This document shows positions 1 to 5,480 of a DNA stretch of 6,653 bases, piece by piece. Every line of letters begins with the position of its first letter. The stretch's first letter is position 1. A program made the position numbers and the translations under genes. The DNA is from Thermoplasmatales archaeon UBA582 (GTDB lineage: Archaea; Thermoplasmatota; Thermoplasmata; Thermoplasmatales; Thermoplasmataceae): contig DAQB01000065.1 in assembly GCA_002502705.1 (NCBI GenBank), forward strand, positions 1,038 through 7,690, written 5' to 3'. Under the pieces are notes generated by a model that worked only from the letters and a program-made list of their open reading frames with translations, ran no database searches and was not told where the DNA came from.

Positions 1-22
1 ATAATGTGTAATTACACATTAT
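1..22. repeat. Perfect 22-bp palindrome at the left edge
   Basis: The half-site ATAATGTGTAA is followed without a spacer by its exact reverse complement, so all 22 bases are symmetric. It may extend past the window edge. As DNA it has the form of an operator for a dimeric regulator. As RNA it could fold into a 9-bp, AU-rich stem with a 4-nt loop. It is followed by an AT-rich stretch (about 20-29) that could itself be a TATA box, but not by a T-run, which argues against a simple terminator. The bound regulator, if any, cannot be named. The symmetry is seen directly; the operator role is inference. Confidence 0.7.
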
Positions 23-73
23 ATAATAAGCATTTCTATTCAGAGACACAAAGGAAAACATTCATTGATAGTG

Positions 74-95
74 CCTAATGATTTGGGAGATTAGG
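74..95. promoter_or_regulatory. Inverted repeat CCTAAT-N10-ATTAGG next to the TATA box
   Basis: A 6-bp inverted repeat with a 10-nt spacer ends three bases before the TATA box of the surface-protein gene. This covers the place where the archaeal BRE and upstream activator sites lie. It could bind a dimeric regulator. A repeat this short can also arise by chance in AT-rich DNA, so the call is tentative. Confidence 0.3.
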
Positions 96-97
96 AA

Positions 98-107
98 TTT
101 ATATATA
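98..107 (+). promoter_or_regulatory. Archaeal TATA box for the surface-protein gene
   Basis: TTTATATATA matches the archaeal box A pattern, and its centre lies about 25 nt before the ATG at 127. Transcription should therefore start at or within a base or two of the start codon, giving a leaderless mRNA. No Shine-Dalgarno sequence precedes the ATG, which agrees with this. Confidence 0.65.
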
Positions 108-126
108 GTTAAATATAACTCCACGT

Positions 127-3100
127 ATGCTGTCAAACAGGCAGAAGAAAATCATTGCAGTTGTAGTGGTTGGCGTATTTTTAATAACATTTGGTTCTTT
201 TTTAATATCAAACGGTACAACAGGTTATGATGGTTCAGTGGCGAACGTTTATCACCAAAACGAATATTCATCTCAGAGCCATGTTGCAAATAATCTCATC
301 CAGAAGAACAATGCCGTGGTTCAGAAACCTTTATCACTTGGAAACATTCTGCAGAAACCTGTTGCGGCTACAAATGAGAGAAAACCAGATACTGTTTCAA
401 AAAACTTTATTTCAAGCGCAGAATATAATATAACAATACATGAAACAGGTTTAAACCTATCGTTCGCAAGTTGGCAGACTCAATTAGACGAAATATATGG
501 GGCGCCTCCATCTTGTTTCACATTTTTAGAATATACCTCCACGGAGTCGACTATAAATATACGTGATGTCAGTCTTTGCTCACTATTTAATTATGAACTT
601 GTTTTCGCTGTTGGTTATAATGGGACTGATTCCAATTATTTGCCTCTCCATAATTTAAACATTAAGTTCTCCCCGACCTCCGGTGAATATAATTTCTCAT
701 ATACAGTAAACTTTCCCGCACTGTATCTTGAATCATTCACTTTCACAGACGCATCAAGCTCAGGCACGTATGTTTCTGGAACAATATCCTTTAACAATAC
801 GAGCACTCAAATTGCATTTTCCGAATATGAAGCCAATTACTTCCTGGTTCTACCCGCTGGCCATTACGATCTGGTTTTTATTTACAACTTCTCAAAGGCA
901 AATATCACAATCACCGTGTCAGGTAAAGCATCCTACAGTGTAACATTCCCTCTTGACACTGTTAAAATGGCAATTTCTTCAAAATATTCACTTTATGGAG
1001 ATGAAGTATTGCTTGAAGCAACAACATTGAACTTATCATTTTCAAGCGTGATTTCCCTGGCCATGCAGCCTTACGGTAACAACACTTTTGTGGTTCATGC
1101 TGGAAACGGCTCATTTACCTTTTTATTAGTTTTTCCTTTAAAATACTCACAACATGAATACTGCTCGACAGACACCCTGAAATATGCCTTGGCTCAGGGT
1201 GTCACATTATCTGGGGAGCCTTTAAATTTAACTGCCACTTCCCCAGCATTAACCACACATCTTGTCACGTTTACCGGAGTTTCAGGAACATTTGGTATCA
1301 TATTGAGATATCATCAACCTTATGCCTGTGGAATGACCGACGGCCTTTATTACAATTCGACAACCGGTACGGTAAGTGAGAATATCACAACTCTTGCCTC
1401 TCCAGTTCTAATCGATGCAATCTTTCAGAACTTCTCTTTATTTTACACATATCAGGAATCATACTATTCTAACTCTGTTTCCGGAGCTAATATTACCATA
1501 GCACTTCACAGGGTCTCTGTTACTGCAAATGACACAGTTGCTGGATCAGTAACGTGTTTTGCTTTCAGCAATCAGATCCCAGCAAACCCCGGAACATCTT
1601 TATTTGGCAGTGATCTTGAATCATTTTTCAGCATAGGCGCTGATAATGCCACTTTTTATCTACCATCGTCCGGTTTCCAAATTCAGGTTAAAAACGAATA
1701 TTCAAACTTGAACGGGTGCCTTGCACAGACTTTTACTGATAACATAACATCATCCACACAAACGGTAAATGTTGATTTCCTTGAGCCGCATAATATTTCA
1801 CTCTCACTGGTGCTTAAAAGCGTTCCAGCAGAATTCAGTCATTCAACTACTATTTACGGTAGTGTCAATGGCATAAAATTCACATCGACATCTGATACAA
1901 ACTATTTCATTTCACCTTATGCGAACGTTTCAGTTGACATGAGTTTAGAGAGCTTGGAAAACCAATTAGATTTATCATATTCCTCCAGCTTTTATACTGA
2001 TATATCAACAAATTCTCTTGTCTTAACAATCCCACCTATATATTTACACACTATAGAGATAACAAATCCAGTACTTGATCTGAAAGGTAATTATACATTC
2101 GAACTCGTGACAAGCAAAGTCAAGGTATCTTCTCTAAATTTTCTTAACCCTTACACACATTTAACCTACAATATTTCTGCCAGTGTTATGACCATCAATA
2201 GTGGGTCTGGCAGGAACCTGAATATAACATTTATTGCGCCGAATGGGTCGTTCTATGCCTTTGCTGCGCTGGTTCAATACGCAAGTCCTTCACTAATTTC
2301 CGGCCTTTCCTCGTTATCATACTCATTTTTCTATATCGGTACTGTTGACCTGAGTTCCAGTACCATCTTATCCGATAAAATATCCATCCCAGAAATGACA
2401 TTAGCTACTGTTGAAATTAATATGAATGGCTTACCATTTCCCTATTCATTCAGCACTTTCAGTTCATCATCCGGCAATTATTCTGGTTTTGTGTTTGCCG
2501 CTTCAATCTATTCCAGTGAATCTCTCTTTACCAGCGGTTTTGTCTTTCCGGTGAATAATGCTAGCTTCCAGGTACTTTTACCTGTATCGGCCAGCGTCCA
2601 TGTTACGATGTATAGCGATACACCGTTCGTCCTTTTTGATCCTGAATATCAGTCATGTTCTGTTTCAAATCATACAGATTACCACACAGGGCTTGTCATG
2701 CAGAAAGGGTATGTAGTTGTAAATAAATACGATATAAATTTCATTGAATCAGGCCTCCCTTCTGGCACATCCTGGGCTGTTACTTTCAACGGAACAACCA
2801 ATGAATCAGATACAAACACGATCACCTTTACATCTACCAATGGTTCATATCAGTTCACTGTTTCTTCAATTTCAGGATATACTGTAACACCTGCTTCAGG
2901 CACCACTGTGGTCAATGGGTCATCAGTCACTGAGGAAATTACATTTGCAGTAAAGCCCGCTATTACAAAGTATCAGGTCGCCTTCATTGAAACGGGTTTA
3001 CCATCCGGTACTTCATGGTCCGTCACTGTAGACGGCATGACAAACAGCTCTACAAGCAATACAATAGGCTTCTTGCTGCCTGACGGCAATTATTCGTTCA

Positions 3101-3321
3101 CCACATCAAACAATGCAGGTTATTCGGCCTCAGGTCCAACTACAGTGAAAGTTGATGGCTCCAATGTAACAGTAAATCTATCATTTTCTAAAACATCAGT
3201 CACAACTCCGCCACCCCCTCACGTTTCAGTTTCAATTTCACCTATCATAATCTACGCAATTGTTGCAATTGCTGTTGTAGGCGTCATTGGTTTCGTATTC
3301 CGGGCTATGAGAAAAAGATAA
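127..3321 (+). CDS. Large membrane-anchored, repeat-containing cell-surface protein
   Basis: The 1064-residue protein is probably displayed outside the cell. Residues 4-8 are basic, followed by a hydrophobic segment (about 9-28) that fits a signal peptide or anchor. A polar linker (about 30-98) leads into a long beta-type, Ser/Thr/Asn/Tyr-rich body. Near the C-terminus a TPPPP hinge (1027-1031) precedes a second hydrophobic segment (about 1037-1058) and the basic tail RAMRKR, which fits a C-terminal anchor with an inside tail. About 35 N-X-S/T sequons suggest dense N-glycosylation. Two tandem domains (868-942 and 949-1022) begin with FIE(S/T)GLPSGTSW, and degenerate copies occur near 100-122 and 760-780. 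Seven cysteines (130, 151, 346, 401, 477, 531, 844) include two similarly spaced pairs. I see no catalytic motif. From memory, this repeat is typical of large Thermoplasmata surface proteins. The role could be adhesion, cell coat or a binding surface; the ligand is unknown. The start is the only nearby ATG and sits correctly behind a TATA box. Confidence 0.85.
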   Translation: MLSNRQKKIIAVVVVGVFLITFGSFLISNGTTGYDGSVANVYHQNEYSSQSHVANNLIQKNNAVVQKPLSLGNILQKPVAATNERKPDTVSKNFISSAEYNITIHETGLNLSFASWQTQLDEIYGAPPSCFTFLEYTSTESTINIRDVSLCSLFNYELVFAVGYNGTDSNYLPLHNLNIKFSPTSGEYNFSYTVNFPALYLESFTFTDASSSGTYVSGTISFNNTSTQIAFSEYEANYFLVLPAGHYDLVFIYNFSKANITITVSGKASYSVTFPLDTVKMAISSKYSLYGDEVLLEATTLNLSFSSVISLAMQPYGNNTFVVHAGNGSFTFLLVFPLKYSQHEYCSTDTLKYALAQGVTLSGEPLNLTATSPALTTHLVTFTGVSGTFGIILRYHQPYACGMTDGLYYNSTTGTVSENITTLASPVLIDAIFQNFSLFYTYQESYYSNSVSGANITIALHRVSVTANDTVAGSVTCFAFSNQIPANPGTSLFGSDLESFFSIGADNATFYLPSSGFQIQVKNEYSNLNGCLAQTFTDNITSSTQTVNVDFLEPHNISLSLVLKSVPAEFSHSTTIYGSVNGIKFTSTSDTNYFISPYANVSVDMSLESLENQLDLSYSSSFYTDISTNSLVLTIPPIYLHTIEITNPVLDLKGNYTFELVTSKVKVSSLNFLNPYTHLTYNISASVMTINSGSGRNLNITFIAPNGSFYAFAALVQYASPSLISGLSSLSYSFFYIGTVDLSSSTILSDKISIPEMTLATVEINMNGLPFPYSFSTFSSSSGNYSGFVFAASIYSSESLFTSGFVFPVNNASFQVLLPVSASVHVTMYSDTPFVLFDPEYQSCSVSNHTDYHTGLVMQKGYVVVNKYDINFIESGLPSGTSWAVTFNGTTNESDTNTITFTSTNGSYQFTVSSISGYTVTPASGTTVVNGSSVTEEITFAVKPAITKYQVAFIETGLPSGTSWSVTVDGMTNSSTSNTIGFLLPDGNYSFTTSNNAGYSASGPTTVKVDGSNVTVNLSFSKTSVTTPPPPHVSVSISPIIIYAIVAIAVVGVIGFVFRAMRKR
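2728..3192 (+). repeat. Two tandem GLPSGTSW domains within the surface protein
   Basis: Residues 868-942 and 949-1022 are homologous units with a period of 81 residues. Each starts with an aromatic residue and FIE(S/T)GLPSGTSW-x-VT, continues through a strand with N-glycosylation sequons and an N/D-G-S/N-Y-x-F turn, and ends with a V-x-G-S-x-V-T segment. The codons differ widely: in the shared GLPSGTS stretch all seven consecutive codons are synonymous variants of each other. The duplication is therefore old and the peptide has been conserved. Confidence 0.85.
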
Positions 3322-3323
3322 TT

Positions 3324-3329
3324 AAAAAA
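3324..3329 (-). terminator. Oligo-T terminator of the flavin reductase gene
   Basis: Six A on the plus strand read as TTTTTT on the minus strand, 20-25 nt past the flavin reductase stop codon. Archaeal RNA polymerase commonly terminates at short oligo-T tracts without a hairpin. The placement between two convergent genes supports the call. Confidence 0.4.
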
Positions 3330-3348
3330 CTGTAAAACAAATTTCATT

Positions 3349-3879
3349 CTATTTTTTTATCCTTTCACCGAGATGGAAAAATTTACCATGATGGAAAACA
3401 AGCGGTTTCCTTTCATCATCATAGTATCCTTCCAGTACCTTACCGACAAATGCTGCATGATCGCCCATCTCGAATTCATCAATTACCCTGCATTCATAAT
3501 TTGAAATTGATCCTTCTAACAGCGGGGCATTAATATATTTCGATGGAAAAGTCTTAAACTTTCCGATGCCAAATTTATCGGTATCCTTGAGAGAATAATT
3601 TCCGGCAATATGCGCAAGGTCTCCCTGCATATCCGAGCAATAACTCAGGCCAAATTCTCCTGAATCCTTGATTAATTTATATGTCTCCCGTTCATAACCA
3701 ACTAGCAGGCCTATCAAGAAGGGGTCTATTGAAACCCTGATAGACCATTCTGCAGACATAACGTTTACCTTATTATCGCTGCTGGATGTAACCAGCGCAA
3801 CTGTCGTAGTCGTATAGTTCTGGGAAGTTTCAAAATCAGTCTTCCTCACGCATCCTGATGGATCGGAATGACAAAACAC
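3349..3879 (-). CDS. Flavin reductase-like FMN-binding split-barrel protein
   Basis: The 176-residue product resembles the flavin reductase-like family, small homodimeric split-barrel proteins that bind FMN and often reduce flavin with NAD(P)H. Visible family features are the first barrel strand and turn (VALVTSSSDNKVNVMSAEW, residues 27-45), the I-D-P-F-L-I-G-L segment (51-58), the helix Y-K-L-I-K-D-S-G-E-F-G-L-S (67-79), the C-R-V-I-D-E-F-E-M-G-D-H-A-A-F-V-G-K-V strands (130-148) and the closing P-L-V-F-H-H-G-K-F-F-H-L-G (159-171). Length is typical of the family. The start taken is GTG at 3879, directly after an in-frame TAA and 24 nt from a TATA-like box, which fits a leaderless mRNA. A second GTG at 3849 would remove ten residues (including two cysteines) and is a real alternative. 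The gene is divergent from the RidA gene and convergent with the surface-protein gene. The physiological substrate or partner oxidoreductase is not evident. Confidence 0.85.
   Translation of the reverse strand: MFCHSDPSGCVRKTDFETSQNYTTTTVALVTSSSDNKVNVMSAEWSIRVSIDPFLIGLLVGYERETYKLIKDSGEFGLSYCSDMQGDLAHIAGNYSLKDTDKFGIGKFKTFPSKYINAPLLEGSISNYECRVIDEFEMGDHAAFVGKVLEGYYDDERKPLVFHHGKFFHLGERIKK
3352..3358 (+). terminator. Oligo-T terminator of the surface-protein gene
   Basis: A run of seven T lies 31-37 nt past the surface-protein stop codon, the expected form and distance for an archaeal intrinsic terminator. It lies inside the last codons of the opposing flavin reductase gene, where it encodes the lysine-rich C-terminal end. 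Confidence 0.45.
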
Positions 3880-3899
3880 TTACGCTCAACTGCTAAATT

Positions 3900-3907
3900 T
3901 ATTAATA
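3900..3907. promoter_or_regulatory. Palindromic TATA box midway between divergent genes
   Basis: TATTAATA is its own reverse complement, and its centre (3903.5) is exactly the midpoint of the 48-bp spacer between the GTG at 3879 and the ATG at 3928. It lies about 24-25 nt from each start codon, the distance expected for TATA-directed initiation at the start codon in both directions. A second AT-rich box, ATTATATCC read on the minus strand at about 3917-3909, is an alternative for the flavin reductase gene and would give a short leader. Confidence 0.5.
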
Positions 3908-3927
3908 GGATATAATCATAGGAAATT

Positions 3928-4290
3928 ATGACGCATGCAGTCAATTTAAAAGATCTCCCCAAAGGCGGACCATATTCCCATGCTGTTGTAAATAATGGAA
4001 TCGTGTATCTATCAGGCCAGACCGGTAATATACCAGGAAAGCAGTTGACCTTCAGAGAACAGTTCATCAATGCAATGGAAAAAATCAGTAAGATACTGGA
4101 AGCATCTGGATCATCTTTAGATAAGGTTCTAAAGGTTTCAGTTTTCCTTTCCAAACCAGAATTCTTTCAGGAAATGAATGATCTTTTCGGAAAACATTTT
4201 GGAACAAATCCGCCAGTGCGAACCACAATTGTAACAAATTTTACCAGTCCTGAAGTGCTTGTAGAACTGGATGTGACTGCTACGCAATAA
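3928..4290 (+). CDS. ridA: RidA/YjgF/UK114-family enamine/imine deaminase
   Basis: The 120-residue protein is a full-length RidA-family member. These trimeric cytosolic enzymes hydrolyse reactive enamine/imine intermediates such as 2-aminoacrylate, formed by PLP enzymes, to ketoacid and ammonia. Family blocks appear in order: G-P-Y-S-H-A-V (14-20), V-Y-L-S-G-Q (26-31), the helix ending I-L-E-A-S-G-S-S-L-D-K-V-L-K-V-S-V-F-L (57-74), P-V-R-T-T (96-100) and V-E-L-D-V-T-A (112-118). Arg98 and Glu113 correspond to the substrate-carboxylate-binding Arg and the acidic residue of active RidA, and Tyr16 is also in place, so the protein is likely catalytic rather than a degenerate paralogue. His18 replaces the more usual Gln. 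Members of other YjgF subfamilies, including RutC, look similar, so the exact substrate is uncertain. The ATG lies 25 nt from the shared TATA box and has no convincing Shine-Dalgarno sequence, so it is probably read from a leaderless mRNA. Confidence 0.93.
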   Translation: MTHAVNLKDLPKGGPYSHAVVNNGIVYLSGQTGNIPGKQLTFREQFINAMEKISKILEASGSSLDKVLKVSVFLSKPEFFQEMNDLFGKHFGTNPPVRTTIVTNFTSPEVLVELDVTATQ

Positions 4291-4372
4291 TTACTATGTG
4301 ATTGTAAATTCAATTAGACAGCTTCAAAATTCTATTTTATGAAATAATCAGCGTCCAGAATTATTTGAAATT

Positions 4373-4461
4373 ACTTGAGTGGTCTTAACTTTGAGAAAAA
4401 ATTAATATCTGCGTTTGGATATAAAGATTATAGAGATAGCTTAACATACTCAAGTTATATA
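4373..4461 (+). promoter_or_regulatory. Probable promoter region of the 327-aa/PIN gene pair
   Basis: This is the middle and end of a 195-bp gene-free gap (4291-4485). There are three TATA-like boxes: AAATTAATAT (4399-4408), TATAAAG (4420-4426) and TTATATA (4455-4461). The Shine-Dalgarno sequence at 4476 needs a leader, so the first two, predicting leaders of roughly 35-60 nt, fit better than the third, which would start transcription at the ATG. An 8-bp inverted repeat, ACTTGAGT (4373-4380) and ACTCAAGT (4448-4455), plus a near copy ACTTTGAG (4388-4395), flank the boxes and could be regulator-binding sites. Confidence 0.35.
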
Positions 4462-4475
4462 GGTGTTTGAAGAAA

Positions 4476-4481
4476 GAGGTG
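4476..4481 (+). promoter_or_regulatory. Shine-Dalgarno sequence of the 327-aa gene
   Basis: GAGGTG matches the archaeal 16S anti-Shine-Dalgarno complement and ends 4 nt before the ATG at 4486. An in-frame TAG directly precedes that ATG, so the start is well fixed. Confidence 0.7.
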
Positions 4482-4485
4482 TTAG

Positions 4486-5469
4486 ATGCAAGCGCAGTTT
4501 GGAAAATTGAGTGACCCTGGATTTGCTTATGCATCGTATTTTCTAATTAAAAGTTACCAAAGTCAAAACCGATCATCCCCCAGTGGATTATATTTTAACA
4601 AGGCAATGTCGTTTGTAAACACTGAGATGAAAAAGAGAAAGGAGGATATTAAACTTCCACACTCTTGGTACAGATGGGGAGACGAGGTTGTTAGATACTA
4701 TATGCCTGGTGAACTGACATGGACACACGAGGAGGCAGGTTATACTAAAGTAGGCTGGGAAGGTGGGCCACCACTAACCAATGATAGCACTAAAAGTGAC
4801 GTCGAAGAACTTATAAGAGAGTTTCTACAAAAGTATTCAGTAAATAGCGGTAATTGGTATGAAGAATTATTAGCTGATCATTATGATGGAGCTCCTTTTG
4901 AATTTCAAAGAGCCTTTAAGAGTTCAAGGGACATTTTGTTCGACAGAACAAGGCCTGAAAAAGGCGAAAAAAACTATGCTAGTAATGAAATTTTGATAGA
5001 TGTATATAAAAGTGCATTTTCTAGTTTCCCAAGCGAGAGGCTATTTCATCCGGTAAAGAGATTCATTCCTACTTTCCTGAGCCTGATTGCTTATCCCTTA
5101 TCTGGCTCAAAGGAAGATTTATTGATAGCAAATGAAATTTCAGAAGAGTTCTGGTACTGGTTTTGTTATTTCCTGAGGTTACACCCTCTCGCCCATGAAA
5201 ATATAGAAGAGACTACGATTAGCTACTGGAGATCACAACTTGAACCTGAAACTTCTCGTTTCTTTCGGAATTTTGATGACCACGTAAAACGCCTGTCTGA
5301 AAAGTTCCAAGAAATATCAAAAGATGAACTTTTAGTCGATCATGTCCAAGAGGAAACGAAAAGAGTACAAGAGTGGGAGGAATTAATGACGAATTTCGAG
5401 GAGATAACTGATGGTTTAGATGATTTTTTGTCAAGGAAAATTGGCCTAAATAAAAATTCGGATACATAA
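4486..5469 (+). CDS. Unrecognised 327-aa protein, possible antitoxin partner of PIN protein
   Basis: I do not recognise this protein with confidence. It has no signal peptide, membrane segment, zinc-binding motif, Walker motif or obvious helix-turn-helix, and looks cytosolic. The N-terminal part has helix-like segments (about 12-50) followed by an aromatic- and glycine-rich block at 57-96, which reads LPHSWYRWGDEVVRYYMPG and later GYTKVGWEGGPP. This block looks like a conserved domain core, and its helix-then-(Y)xxG-x-V layout faintly recalls Panacea/SocA-type antitoxin domains, though this is only an impression. A middle region (about 105-250) is rich in aromatics, including EFWYWFCYF (221-229). 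The last 70 residues (about 255-320) are charged, acidic and probably helical or coiled-coil. The PIN gene follows 11 nt downstream, so the two are almost surely co-transcribed. That order suggests this protein restrains or directs the PIN nuclease. A regulatory or RNA-processing role without toxin control is equally open. Confidence 0.8.
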   Translation: MQAQFGKLSDPGFAYASYFLIKSYQSQNRSSPSGLYFNKAMSFVNTEMKKRKEDIKLPHSWYRWGDEVVRYYMPGELTWTHEEAGYTKVGWEGGPPLTNDSTKSDVEELIREFLQKYSVNSGNWYEELLADHYDGAPFEFQRAFKSSRDILFDRTRPEKGEKNYASNEILIDVYKSAFSSFPSERLFHPVKRFIPTFLSLIAYPLSGSKEDLLIANEISEEFWYWFCYFLRLHPLAHENIEETTISYWRSQLEPETSRFFRNFDDHVKRLSEKFQEISKDELLVDHVQEETKRVQEWEELMTNFEEITDGLDDFLSRKIGLNKNSDT

Positions 5470-5475
5470 GAGGGT
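5470..5475 (+). promoter_or_regulatory. Shine-Dalgarno sequence supporting the TTG start
   Basis: GAGGGT begins just after the upstream stop codon and ends 5 nt before the TTG at 5481. The last in-frame stop upstream is at 5451 and there is no ATG or GTG between it and 5481, so this site decides for the TTG start. Confidence 0.5.
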
Positions 5476-5480
5476 CTCTT

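Noticed and set aside
227..943. Small plus-strand frames inside the surface-protein gene (227-433 and 728-943)
   Set aside because: Both are out of frame with a continuous 1064-residue protein, have no ribosome site and no recognisable content.
127..3321. Thermopsin-like (A5) protease identity for the surface protein
   Set aside because: Repeats of this type also occur beside thermopsin domains as I recall them, but I see no catalytic aspartate motif or thermopsin-like core here, so only a structural surface role is supported.
3846..4154. Minus-strand open frame opposite the RidA gene
   Set aside because: It runs antisense to a clear RidA protein and its translation shows no family pattern. 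It is a shadow frame.
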